A stretch of 64,000 nucleotides of DNA from Platerodrilus igneus (taxonomy: Eukaryota; Arthropoda; Insecta; Coleoptera; Lycidae), in contig JARFIW010000003.1 in NCBI GenBank assembly GCA_036346225.1, positions 6,545,501-6,609,500 of the forward strand, written 5' to 3'. Of the stretch, positions 35,421 to 47,150 are shown one piece after another; position 1 is the first letter of the stretch; every line of letters starts with the position of its first letter. The notes under the pieces were generated by a model that saw only the letters and a program-made list of their open reading frames with translations, made no database searches and was not told where the DNA came from. A program made the translations under genes and the position numbers.

Positions 35421-36879
35421 GTTAGCACCCCATTTTTTAAAAATTATGATTTTGAAAGTTGTTCCAAATTGTCCTAATCTTGTACCGCATTGTTCCAATT
35501 CGACATTATTTTATTCCAAAAGATTCCTCGAAAATTTGGAAAAACCCCATTTTGTTACTAGCACCCCATTTATCGAAGATCGCCGTTCTGGCCATCGCTT
35601 AACATTGTTCTAGTTGTTCCAAACATTGTTCCAAAAGGACAATTCCGTATCTAAACGATTCTTAAAAAAAAAACGGCAAAAAACATTTTTTTTGCTGGCA
35701 CCCCATTTCTCAATAATCGAAATTTTGGCCTTCGATTAAGATTGCTCTAGTTGTTCCAAACATTGTTCCAAAAGGACAATTCCGTATCTAAAGGATTCTT
35801 CAAAAAGAACGGAAAAACACATTTTTGGACAAACAAGACTGCCGGGCCAAGAGTAAACATACATTGCCTTTCCTGCTCCAATGGATATCCATTTGTTCTG
35901 AGCTATTCTAAGCCTAGAAAACATAGTTCTGCAGTATGAATCTCATATCACCAGCGGTTCTTCCAAAAATCGATGTTTTACGTTAGGAAAAACCACGTAG
36001 ATTTTATAGGTATATACGTTTATTGGCGTATCGTTCCATGACATAAAATTCTTGTCAAACACATCCATTCATAATTTTCTTCTTATTTTTGTAATGAAAA
36101 CGATGACTACTATATGGTCAGAACAAAAAGATGGCTATATGGAACAAAAGAGAAAAATTATATTTACTCTTGTCCATACAGTAAAAACATCGATTTTGGG
36201 AGAACCGGTGGCGATGGGAGACTCATAATACAGAACTATGTTTTTTTAAACTTAGAACAGCTCAGAACAAAAAGATAGCCATTGGAACAGAAGAGGAAGG
36301 CTATGTTTACTCCTGTCGATATAGTAAAAACGTCGATTTTTGAGGGAACCGCTGGTGATACAAGATTCATACTGCAGAACTATGTTTTCTAGGCTTAGAG
36401 CAGCTCAGAACAAAAAGTTAGCCATTGGAACAAAAGAGAAAGGCTATGTTTACTCTTGTCGACATAGTAAAGACATCGATTTTTGGAAGAACTGCTGGTG
36501 ATTGGAGATTCATACTGCAGTACTATGTTTCTAGACTTAGAACAACTCAGAACAAAAAGTTATTCATTGGAGCAAGAAGGGAAAGGTATGTTTACTCTTG
36601 GCCCGGCTGTCTTGTTTGTCCAAAAACCTTTTTTTCCGTTATTTTAAAGAATCGTTTAGATACGGAATTGTCCTTTTGGAACAATGTTTGGAACAACTAG
36701 GACAATATTAAGCGATGGCCAAAACCGCGATTTTCGATAAATGGGGTGCCAGTAACAAAATGGGTTTTTTCCAAATTTTCGAGGAATCCTTTGGAATAAA
36801 ATAATGTCGATTTGGAACAAGATTAGAACAATCTGGAACAACTTTTAAAGTCATGATTTTTAAAAAATGGGGTGCTAAC
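35421..36879. mobile_element. Foldback-type element with long inverted repeats
   Basis: The left arm (35421-35985) and right arm (about 36113-36879) are inverted copies of each other. The ends are GTTAGCACCCCATTTTTTAA and its complement. Matching internal blocks include GGACAATTCCGTATCTAAA, TGGGGTGCCAG, GGCCCGGCTGTCTTGTTTGT and GTTCTGCAGTATGAATCT. The right arm contains four tandem units of about 142 bp (near 36118, 36260, 36401 and 36542). The left arm contains two of about 137 bp. The central spacer is about 130 bp. There is no transposase gene. Frames inside it are symmetrical artefacts of the palindrome. Tandem repeats inside long inverted arms are typical of Foldback elements. Confidence 0.88.
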
Positions 36880-36884
36880 CGTAC

Positions 36885-39800
36885 TATATTTATCTTATAA
36901 TCAAGTACTAGAGTATTTTTTAAATATTTCACAACTCTATCGTGTTTATTCCCTCTTTACCTAAAATTCTTATAGGACAACTATGGCAAGGCAAGTAATA
37001 GAAGGTAAGCTGATTACTACAGGGGTTTTCTATTGTCATTTGCTAGTTAAAACATGAAATGTCGCAATTATTATATCGAACCTCAATATACTAGTAAAAT
37101 TTGTAAACATGTGCATAACAAGTTAGAAAATTAAGACCCACTTTCAAGAAAACTTATTAATGTGTCTTATAATTTTGAGGTACATCCTTGCATCGTTTGT
37201 GAATTTACTCTACTTTACGTTTGTACAGATTTTGAACAAAAGTACAAAATAATTATGTATTAGTGATACTAAAAGTATTTCAAGCTTTCTTGAATTTACT
37301 TCGCTAATTTATTTCTTATACCGCGTCCTGCTGAAATTAATAAATAACTTAAGTCCCTTCAACTAATTCAGGCGAGTTCTAAATTTGGTTGTAAGGCAAA
37401 CATACAGGCACTCCCTTTGTGTGTTATAAATTAAGAAAATACTATCGCAGAAATAGGAAGGTCAAAGTCGCCCGTATTTGATTGGGTCTTCTTTAGGTAT
37501 ATTTTCGATTACAAACTAATAAAACGTGAACACGTAAGGCAATTTATATCACTATCATGTTCTGCGTGTGCTTAAGTTATTAATAAGACCGAAAAGCATC
37601 GTAACTGTACCGCTACTTCTCAAAATGAGCCAATAAATTGTGACCCAATTTGGAAACGACTAATTAGAACTACTTCTACTCTACCATCAAAATATTAGAT
37701 GATTCTCTGCTTACACGCAAGACTACCATTAGCTTGCAACTGTAAAGAGAGGATTTTGATCGAGATTAAATTACATGCAAATTGTGTTTTCAGTCGACTT
37801 AAAATAATCTTCATTATAGATCAACATCCTTCATTTTCTGGTAGAGCGAACAGACAACTCGGGAAAATATATAATAAATGAAGTATTACAGGACGTTGGA
37901 GGAACGTATAGGTATTACGACAAAGCATACATATTATAGTGATGAAGCAGGTTAAACGTGCATGAATTGCTGAACGACAAGAGTAGACAGCCGCCATATA
38001 TCGAACGATGCAAATCTATGGTAATGAGTAAGGTCTATCTGATTGTGCGGCCGTCAGAGGCGTTCGTTGTTTATGTGTTCAGAACACATTGTTGCAGTTT
38101 CCATTGTAGGAGATATTGGTGTAAATATGTTGTAGGCATCGTGTTATTGCGAATTTAAAGATTTTATCGGTTCAGTTTTATGTAACACGAGTAACAAGAT
38201 TTATACTATGTAATCGTACGTCTGGCTCAAAGCACAATACACAGGAATAGCGGGTAATTGTTCGATATGTGTTTGAACATATAGGATTACTTCACAGATG
38301 GCGCGAATTTAAAGCCAAATTAAGCAAACTGCAAGTAGAAAAGTATAACTTGTTCAGAAATGTACAATATGCATTAAATCAAATACAAAGTGCTTCGTTG
38401 TTACACAAATTCAAAAGAACATTCTTGAAACATGTATACACGTTGATCTATCAGGCAAATTAAAAAGTTATCCTAAGTAAAGGCGGGGTTGTTAAATATC
38501 TAGATTTTTCAGAAATCGAAAAATTAGTTTTTTTATTAATTCAGACTTTTTAGTTCGTTTGAATTTTTGAATTGGGAATTGTATTGTCGCGAAATTTTTT
38601 TAATGTTTCTTATTTGGTCCAATACAATTTATTTTAACAACACATCCAATTATTTCATAGCACTTTCAAATTTATACTTTGGCTGAAACTGAGCCGTGGT
38701 AACTAACACAGCGTTGAAAACTTCCTCGAAAATACCCGGTGGTTTCGATTTTTCTAGATTCTTCGATTTGTCTGCTTTATATCCGTTCTTTAAATGTTCT
38801 TTTATAGCTGTCGATCCGTTGTTGGTTTAGTGGCTTTGTTCCTTTCGGTTCTAGACCTGTCAATGTTTTCGTTACAATATACAGAGTGAGTTAAAATTCA
38901 ACCACTAAAATTGTTACATGTTAAATTGACACTAATTACCTGGCTGAAATTTACTCTACTCAGTGAAATTGCATCAGCTAGCTTGCAGTATCGAAAGGTG
39001 AGTTCTAAAACTTGTTCAAATCTTTTAGGGGTATATCGACGTAAACACTTTCACCTACCTGGAAAGGTCTCCGAGCTTTTTGTATATGACCAATTGATGA
39101 GCGTTAACCTACCTAGATTTTTCAGCCTTGCTAGACGATGGATTGTCTAAGACTTGATTTTAAGAGGTTGTTAAATTCTTGCAGTACAGGTTAGTGGATC
39201 ACTGTGTACATCTTTTTCTCACCAACTAACTTAAAATATACACAACTAATAATAACACTCCAAGCTGTTCACTTAAGCTATATTAAAACATTAATATCAC
39301 ATAGTTTAACAGCGGAACAAACTGATTAAATTAACTATCGCTAATTGGACAAATATGCGTAAAAAAGAGTACATTTATTAATCACAGATGTCTAATCATA
39401 CTAAACAGGTACCTGTATGTTTATGTAATTACAGTTAATAAAATCCCGATATCGGACGAAATGTAATGTTTTTTCCTTCGATAGCGTAGCGGACTACCAA
39501 TATCGGAGCGGTATTAATGTACGTAAATTTAACAAAATTACAGGTAAAAAAAGTCACTTACCAAACTGATGCAACACATGTGCAATTGATTCGATCTTGT
39601 GGATTGTTGTAGGAATTGGGGAAAAAAGGACAGGAAGATTTACATTTACACTAGTACGTAATTTAACAGCGAAACATAAACATCGATTTGTGATAACTGA
39701 ACGTAATATTGTTGAACACAAGCACGATTTTACTCCACGGAAACCCAAAGGCGACTCTTGCATCTTCATATGCGCACAGATAATTGTTTATCGTATCAGC

Positions 39801-40845
39801 TGGAAAATGACGATTAAGTATTAAATACACGATCGCGACTTAAACGTAAATGAAATATGATTTTTAATATTTCTCGCGCAAACAATTACAATTGTAGCGC
39901 TTTTCCTGGTTAGAAGTCGGTTTTAATCAATCGTGCACTAACTTACAAGTCCGTTTAATAAAAAAAATTGTATGCAATGAAATGTAAAATAACAGTTTAA
40001 AATATGTAACAGTTGGAAAAATTCAATGACTTACAGCTTGTTTATACGAGGCTCGACCGCCCTTGTCGTGTAAGGGAAAAATGAGGCTTTTAGTAATCCT
40101 CTAGTCTATAGATGTTGAAGAAAGCATCCATTACCGGACCATTTTCATTGATAACGAAAATTTATTTCCGAGGTCACGTTCGTATTACTTAAACCTAATA
40201 CTCGTCCAGCGCTAGTAGGTTATTTTCGCGATAAAGCTTACTTTAACTGACTTAAATTAATACATGCTTTTCTATATACAAATGTATACTTAATCAACTC
40301 AGAAGCGTTACAAATTGCCAATAAAACAATGGAAAATTAGGTAAAGCAGTATTTCTGGAAATGTACTGTTTTAAATATACGGTGTTCAAATTGAACAATA
40401 ACAAATTTATTTTCCTCGCCATACCCACAATTCTCCAAAAATTTCTAACCTTATCAATAGTTGTAGTGATTAGTATGCTCCAACTTTGCATAAAGATCTA
40501 TTCAGTATTTTAATTCGGTGGAACTATTATACTCTCATTTTTCTGCACCACCCTTTCAATTTTCCTTTATTTTTTTTTTATAGATTGTGTTGAAAAACAA
40601 TAATTAAATATAAAAAAGGCAGGTTTACAGGTAATACAACATCATGCAAGCTTGCATGAATTCTAATAAAATGTTTTGCCTCTAAAAATCTATTAGTAGT
40701 TGGGAATATGTAAGTTAATTTACGGAAATCAATCATTTACTATTTTTGTATTAACTAATTTATTGTCGACATTATCATTATACAGCACATTTGTGATTAT
40801 ATCTAAAATTAAAAAATCTTAAGTTTCATTAAATACTAATTTTGA
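36885..40845. other. No gene identified
   Basis: AT-rich. The minus-strand frame 39554-39769 is followed by a donor-like GTAAGTGA and could be an exon, but no family was recognised. ACAGAGTGAGTTAAAATTCA near 38880 resembles the outer end of an insect DNA transposon, but no partner end was found. Confidence 0.35.
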
Positions 40846-40849
40846 CGAA

Positions 40850-40912
40850 CCCTTGCTGTTCCAAGCAAGGTAGGGATCTTTAACGTGCGTGACAACATTC
40901 ACACACGGGACT
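40850..40912 (-). mobile_element. SINE core fragment
   Basis: The 63-bp block (GACGAACCCTTGCTGTTCCA to CACACACGGGACTT) is nearly identical to the core of the 26.4-kb SINE. Both head and tail are missing. The high identity suggests a recent fragment. Confidence 0.9.
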
Positions 40913-41223
40913 TGGGATTGACCGACAGCTACAAGGTTGCGAGTGTACAAAAGCGAAGAATCGAGAAAACTATCAAAAGCTTTTCTTAATTTCGGGGTTC
41001 CATTTTACGACCTATAATATAGAAATCGCACAGAACGATCAGTTTCAGTCGAAGTATGAATTCACGATTATGATGTTGACTATTGGATAAAGCCGAAAAT
41101 AACTGCGTTTAGTGTGCATATTTAAAAGTTCTTGTCTAGTTAATCATTGTGTGAAGACGAATTTAGTGTTAGTAGACATTCTTAGATTGGGTTTCTCTGT
41201 ATTTGTAAGTAACCAGACTAATA

Positions 41224-42405
41224 AGTAGGGCGTTTGTAACAGCGTCCCTTACTATCTCCATGTAGTTGATATAGCGCTGTCGCAGTAACCGTGCCAGACG
41301 AAAAAATCAATGTGATAGAAAAGAACTGTGCCAACTGGTGATTTCAATGTAATTTTCTCTATATCTATTTTATATGGATGGAAGAGAGATAGACATGCCG
41401 TTTATTCTAGTTACCAATTGCAAATTTTGAACAGATTGCTTACCTTAGTAACCATTTTAACTCTAACAAGACCATGTGCGTTGGGTTGCCTACCGTAGAC
41501 CCGTTGCCCATGTCATCTTCTGGTTTTTACGCTACGTCATCTTGGTTTCTGTTCAATGTATGTTCTCTTATAAATATATATTATTAACGTATACCACATA
41601 CGTTCGACTTGTTACTTACATTCTCCATATTTACATGGTGTACTTGCTAACATTTAGTTTCTGCAGGACAACCACCTTAACGACCACTTTAACCCTATCA
41701 GGATATTATAAAGGCATGTTTCGTATATGTACGAAGGTTGCTACGATTTAAATAATTTTTAATACACGTTGGCGTCTTATTTTTAGGTTACGTCGTCTTG
41801 GTTTCATTTCAGCATCGTTTTTATGACTTATCTTGATAAATATACTGTTAGCGCACATCGTTCGACTTGTTGCGTATGTTTGTATGCTAGTGTTGACGGC
41901 TGCCAACATCTTAATATTAAACCTATACAAATCATTAAGTGCTGTATGCAATCTATTATTCATATACGTAGTAAATACACATTGCGATGCTTTCGGCTAC
42001 CGTGTTTCAACTACCTTTCAAGATCATCGTTTAAGTATACTGCTCTTTAACTATTGCGGCGAATCCTATATTAATAAGCAACTTCTAATTTTATTTTTTA
42101 TTTAGATATTATAAATTACATATTATAATAGATATATTTCTACATACACAACATAATCCTTTCTTTATTTTTATTTAGAGTTGTATTTAACTTATCTAAT
42201 TTAATTCTTATTTTATAATTTATATCTATTATTTCTTCTCGTAGTTCCTTTTGTAACCAATAATTGTATATGAACAACACGTCTTGATTTTCGAAGTGCA
42301 AAATATAACGAATTCTGTTTCTGTGCTCCACTTTTTCAATCCTAGCAATAATAACTTCTGTTCCACAAGCTAATTGTTCGAGTAGACCGCACCTAGCAAG
42401 GTTTA
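41224..42405. repeat. Left inverted arm of the 3.6-kb element
   Basis: It contains the C-terminal half and 3' flank of the element's gene (minus strand). A second minus-strand frame at 41748-41963 has the core LYRFNIKM and SIQTYATS, and reappears in the right arm. Short internal repeats around TACGCTAATAGTATATTTAT are present. By-eye identity to the other arm is about 75-85%. Confidence 0.85.
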
Positions 42406-42862
42406 TACGGCCCTTTACTTTTCGAATAAGGATTTCGTCGACTTATTCTACCTCTTTCTGTGTAAGCCATGTATTTCCCATGTTTTTCTGGGCATCAGAA
42501 CAAAACGTAAGCCCTCTACTTTCGAAAGTGAGTGATCATTATATGTTGTAATATCATTAGTTTTAAGTGTTGCAAAATGCTCTTCTCTAGGCTTATCAAA
42601 TCCTTTTCCGTTTAGAGAAATTAACATATATTCTTGTTTTGAAAGGTCTTCTTTGCATCGTACATCTTAGTAAACTGGATTTTGTAAAACCCCTTTATAA
42701 ATACACATCCTTTTTCCCATTCTTCTTTGCAAGAACTCTGACATAGGAATACGTTTTTCGGTTACTAACTGTAAGTGCAGAAACATTATATACGCCAGAT
42801 GTGTCCAAATTTTTCCAGTGAATTTGAAAACGATTTATTAACCTTACCTTTAATTGTGCCAT
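42140..42862 (-). pseudogene. Orphan two-exon gene of the long-inverted-repeat element
   Basis: A short first exon (ATG at 42862, MAQLK) ends at donor GTAAGG. A 79-nt intron (42847-42769) ends at acceptor CTTACAG. The reading frame joins exactly into exon 2 from 42768. Exon 2 begins LVTEKRIPMSEFLQRRMG, passes LISLNGKGFDKPREEHF and VEGLRFVLMPRKTWEIHG, and after a frameshift near 42460 continues to EKVEHRNRIRYILHFENQD and a Lys-rich end at 42140. Stops interrupt it at 42667-42669 and 42443-42445. The undamaged protein would be roughly 220 residues. I recognise no domain. Consistent coding character, matching splice phase and a conserved second copy of the C-terminal half argue that it was once a real gene. 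Confidence 0.55.
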
Positions 42863-42915
42863 CTTGCGCTCTTTTTCTGCAAAATGGCGGATGCGACGTC
42901 AGAGGTTAGACGAAA
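42863..42915 (-). promoter_or_regulatory. Promoter-like CpG patch upstream of the orphan gene
   Basis: Read on the minus strand, CTGACGTCGCATCCGCCATT and then GCGCAAGATGGC lead directly into the start codon. This holds a CRE-like TGACGTC and YY1-like CCGCCAT and AAGATGGC motifs in an otherwise AT-rich region. Such patches are common at transcription starts of genes and of transposons. No TATA box is seen. Confidence 0.4.
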
Positions 42916-43034
42916 TTTCTCTGAAATAAATGAGACGACTCCTCTCTAGCTTAGGTTAGGTTGTCGCCAACTTCTCCAGGTTAGCTTAGGTTAGTGCCGA
43001 TACTGTTTGAAGTAATATTTTTATATTAGGTGGC

Positions 43035-44864
43035 GCCTCAGCCGAGGTGCCGTGAGCTCGAAGAATTAGCATGTGTAATAGAACCTATTATAGCTGGGAT
43101 TAAAGAAGTGAAGCACAGAAACAAAAATTTGTTATATTTTGCACTTCGAAAATCAAGATGGGCTGCACTTTTCCAATTATTGGTTACAATAGGAAGTATA
43201 AGAAGAAAATATAGATCTAAATTATAAAATAAAAATTAAACTAGACTAGTTAAAAACAAATCCGAATAAAAATATATAAATGGCTGTGTTTGGTGAGTGG
43301 AAATGTATCTATTATAATGTACCTTATATTTTCTAAATAAAAATTAAACATTAGAAGTTGCTTATTAATTATATGGTTCACCGCAACAGTCAAATAGAGG
43401 TACACTTAGACTATGACTTTGAAAGGTAGATGAAACACGGTAGTTAGCAATGTACATTTATTACTTAGATGATGGAAAAATGCGATTTATAAATTATAAT
43501 TAGAATTAGTACGATAAAGATTGTTAAAAATAACTCACTTGCTAAAAGCGATCCAATATGTTCAGTCTTCAAGATTAGTTTAGTTAATTACATCCATGTA
43601 CCTGAAAAGCGTAGGTAGAGTAACGTTTTTGCAATATAACAAAAATGGTATTGTGCATAGATGATGAAGTCTATACTTATTAAGTGATTTTACAGGATTT
43701 TTTTTCAGTATTACTTATAAAAACACATAGCTATTGTTAAAAAGATATATGAATGTGCGTATTCCGCGGTATGCATTATATTAAACCAACCTAATTAGTA
43801 AGCAATTAAATAAATATTACAATCATAATTGTTTACACTTATCGAATTGTTTAGACCGTATTCGTCGTACTTATAAATACATTTGATTCTTTTAAGTAAA
43901 AAAAGTTTCCACAATTTATTTTCGCATATGTAAACGACTTTTTGTTTAATATAACCTACGACCTGAAATTGCTTCTTGCTTACAGATTGAATGTATTTTA
44001 ATTAGTACTAGTTGAATCAGAGATTGCGTACTTTGTATAGGTTTAATATTAAAATGCAGACAAACGTCAACGCCAGCATACAAACATATGCAACAAGCCC
44101 AAAGTATGCGATGTACGCTAATAATATATTTATAGGGGGAAAAATTATAAAAGCGATGTTGGAAAAAAAACCAAGACGAGTTAGGTATGCGGTATACGCT
44201 AATAGCATATTTATCGGGGGAAACATCATTAAAAAACTGAAACGAGACTAACACGTCGTAGTGTGACGTGTACTAAAAATTATTTGAATCGCAACAATGT
44301 ACGTACATATCCAGAACATGTCGTTATACCTGCTAGGGTTAAAGTGATTGCTAAGGTGGCTGTCTTGCAGAAATTAAATTTTGGCAAGTATACCATGTAA
44401 ATATGGAGAATGCATACAAAAATAGGTAACAAGTTGAACGTATGCGGTGTATGCTAATAGTATATATTTATAAGAGAACATACATTGAACAGACACCAAG
44501 ACGACGTAGGGTAAAAGAAGAAGATGACATTGGCGAAAAAGGATTTCAATCCCAAAATAATATGTAAGTGTATATAGTAGACAACCCAACGGGCACGAAT
44601 TATGTCTTATTAAGGTTGAAGTGGTTACTAAAGTGGCTAACCTGTTCGAAATTTACAGTTGGTAACTAGAACAAGCGGTATGTTTGTCTCTCTTCCACTC
44701 GTATAAAGTACATATAGAGAAAATTACATTGGAAAGGCTGTCTGGCACAGTTCGTTTCTAACACAGACTTTCCCGTCTGGCACAGTGACTGCGATAGCGC
44801 TATATAAACTAAATAGATATAATAAAGGACAGAGGCTGAGTGATGCTGTTACAATAGCTCTACT
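43035..44864. repeat. Right inverted arm of the 3.6-kb element
   Basis: It contains an inverted, decayed copy of the C-terminal half of the orphan gene (plus strand 43036-43227: LEELACVIEPIIAGIKEVKH and onward). The copy of the second small frame is at 44012-44251. An insertion at 43472-43995 has no counterpart in the left arm. Tandem sub-repeats around TACGCTAATA(A/G)(T/C)ATATTTAT occur near 44115, 44195 and 44450. Confidence 0.85.
43472..43995. other. About 520-bp insertion inside the right arm
   Basis: Arm homology runs up to TTAGCAATGTACATTTA and resumes at GAATCAGAGATTGCGTA. The sequence between is AT-rich, absent from the left arm and without frames. It may be a separate non-autonomous insertion or sequence lost from the left arm. 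Confidence 0.55.
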
Positions 44865-44869
44865 GTAAT

Positions 44870-46160
44870 ATTTAACCAATAAACAACAGTAAACTGTGCT
44901 TACTGTATTTTAGAAGTATTTAGAAAACGAACGGAATTAGCTTCAAATGTATGGAGAGATAATACGCATCAGGACCAAGGAGACGAAGTTTAAACATTGT
45001 ATAAAATGTGTTTGAATGTATTCCTAGAGTTTGTATTTTATTATATTCAAGTGCATTTTACAATGGTGGTTATTAATATTTGTGCACGATATATTTATGA
45101 AGGCATTATTTTATATTTTTTCTCACAAATTTGTCACGATATTCTCGTACCGTAACTAAAAGGATGCGCCGGCTAGGCTGCAGCCGAAGATTGGGAGGGG
45201 GGGGGGGGGGTTGCAGTAAACTAAAACCGAAGTAACTCAGCAAGGAGAAAATTAATCATTGAAATAAAATAAGGTATGTACCTACAAAAGAAAAGCAATA
45301 ATTAATGACAGAACGCCAGTCCATCCAACCAAAACATATAGGTAATAGAAAATAACTTTGTTAGAAAAAAATTCAAGTTAAAAATATACTTTATTTGCTT
45401 ATCATAAGACTTGTAATCAATAATCATTTAAGTAATAAATGTATATGATTAGTAAAAGCACAGAATAAACTTTTAAGGAACGTTCATTAATCAATAAGTA
45501 CGTTTGTGCGTCTGTGACACTTGGCGTTATGATAAAATACTACAAGTACGCTCCTGACGCAATCAGGATAAAGAAAATAATTTATAATTAATAACCCTAA
45601 CGAGCTCGTGTAATTATATTCTAACATATTTATAGAAAGAAGGAAAAAATGGAATACTTATTTTTATACAAAGGGGATCACCCAAAACACTGATGATGTT
45701 TAACATACCAGTAACCAGCCAAGATCCGGAACAATGCCTTTTCTTTTACAGTCACAATACCTGGTAGCTCGAGGATTCTGGTAGACCAAAAAGGATTGTG
45801 AGTAGTTAGCAATCCACGTGCTCCAACATCAAAACTGAACATACAATCAAATCATACGATACAATTCTACACTTACGGGAAAGTTTTAAACCTTGGGTAC
45901 GAACAATTTTTAAGTCCTACAATATGACCATACGATATGAGCTAGGAAGTAAACATGAAAATCAGTAATTTATCAACCATTTTATTCACTTACCAAATAC
46001 ACAAGAAGTAGAAACAGAAAGGAATGTGCGTGTATTTGCTCGTTCAGAATTAAGAACTGTTCAAGAGGATCTGTTCAACGTGCAATAAAGTACAAAGTAA
46101 AAATGAATTAATTCCCAACAGAACAATTTAGAATCTCCACTCTGATAACATCATAAGGTA
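44870..46160. other. No gene; contains a G14 homopolymer
   Basis: AT-rich sequence with an uninterrupted run of 14 G at 45197-45210, just after GCCGGCTAGGCTGCAGCC. The run could form a G-quadruplex or be an assembly-sensitive site. Nothing else was identified. Confidence 0.5.
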
Positions 46161-46161
46161 A

Positions 46162-46587
46162 TACCGTTATAACAAGAAATTAACAGGCGTTGATAAAGCC
46201 AATAATTTGTATACTAAATTTAGTGATAGAATAATTATGGTTAGATTGAGTACAAAACCCACAGACACTGTTTTAGTACAGGTTTACATGCCAACAACTC
46301 AGTACGAGGACGAGGAAGTAGAAAAGGTATACGAGGATATAAATAGTATAGTGAGAAAAGTAAAAGGAGATGAGAATTTAATAGTTATGGGCGATTTTAA
46401 TGCGTCCGTGGGAGAAGGTAGTGAGGGAAAAATTGTAGGAAAATTTGGGTATGGCAGACGAAATGATAGAGGAGAAAGATTAGTTGAGTTTTGCCAGGAA
46501 CATAGATTAGTAACTGTAAACAATTCGAACAACATGTTAGGAGAAGATATACCTGGAAAGCCCCGGGTGATAGGGCTAGATACCAAA
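46162..46587 (+). pseudogene. AP endonuclease domain of the LINE, first frame
   Basis: Open from 46162 to a stop at 46588. It contains the GDFNAxVG strand and the RNxRGxxLVEFC helix of the exonuclease/endonuclease/phosphatase fold. The N-terminal part, with the metal-binding Asn and Glu, is missing because of 5' truncation. The final SDH motif lies in the next frame, so this frame ends at a one-base shift. Confidence 0.8.
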
Positions 46588-47150
46588 TAGATTATATTTT
46601 AGTTAAACAAAGATTTAGAAACCAAGTTAAAAACTGTCGTAGTTATCCAGGGGCTGACATAGATAGCGATCATAACTTAGTTAAAATGAAGTGTAAACTA
46701 AAATTCAAAAAATTGAGAAAGGTTAAAAGAGAGGGATGAGATCTAGGTAAGCTTAATGATAGTAGGGTAAAAGAGGTATATAAACAAGTATTAGATAATA
46801 AGAGCAAAGAGAGCAAAGGGAATGTAGAAAATAAATGGAAAGAAATAAAACTGACTGTACATGATACAGCAACACAGACTATAGGTAAGAAAAAAATAGA
46901 AGCGAGAAAACAGTGGGTAACAAAGGAGATATTAGATTTAATAGAGAATAGAAGAAAGCTTAAACCTTTCAGAGAAGTGGATAGTGAAAGTAAGCAAAAA
47001 TATAATACAGTTAGAAATAAGATAGTACATGAGTGTAGAAAAGCTAGAAATAAATGGATGGAGGAGAATTGTAAGGGAATACAAGATGATTTGAGAGTAG
47101 GTAAGACAGACAGGGCTTACAGGGCAGTTAAAAAGTTTTTGGGAAGATAG

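Larger units (their letters stand above)
41224..44864 (-). mobile_element. Long-inverted-repeat element with a central intron-containing gene
   Basis: Left arm 41224-42405 and right arm 43035-44864 are inverted copies, with clear matches along their length. The outermost match is AGTAGGGCGTTTGTAACAGC against the complement of 44845-44864, followed by TATAGCGCT(G/A)TCGCAGT. Other paired blocks are TAATTTTCTCTATAT, CATGTAAATATGGAGAATG, GTATAGGTTTAATATTAA, TAGAAGTTGCTTATTAAT and TTATATTTTGCACTTCGAAA. The right arm is longer mainly because of an insertion of about 520 bp (43472-43995). The unique core (42406-43034) holds a promoter-like patch and the first part of a minus-strand gene, whose 3' half runs into the left arm. 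The exact element ends and target duplication are not certain. Confidence 0.85.

Noticed and set aside
35416..36932. Six frames with shared residues on both strands
   Set aside because: They arise from the palindromic, tandemly repeated foldback arms and do not look like protein.
39554..39769. Minus-strand frame ending at a donor-like GTAAGTGA
   Set aside because: A single splice-like motif is not enough. No acceptor in a compatible phase and no domain was found.
46299..46586. 95-codon minus-strand frame
   Set aside because: It is the antisense shadow of the LINE endonuclease.
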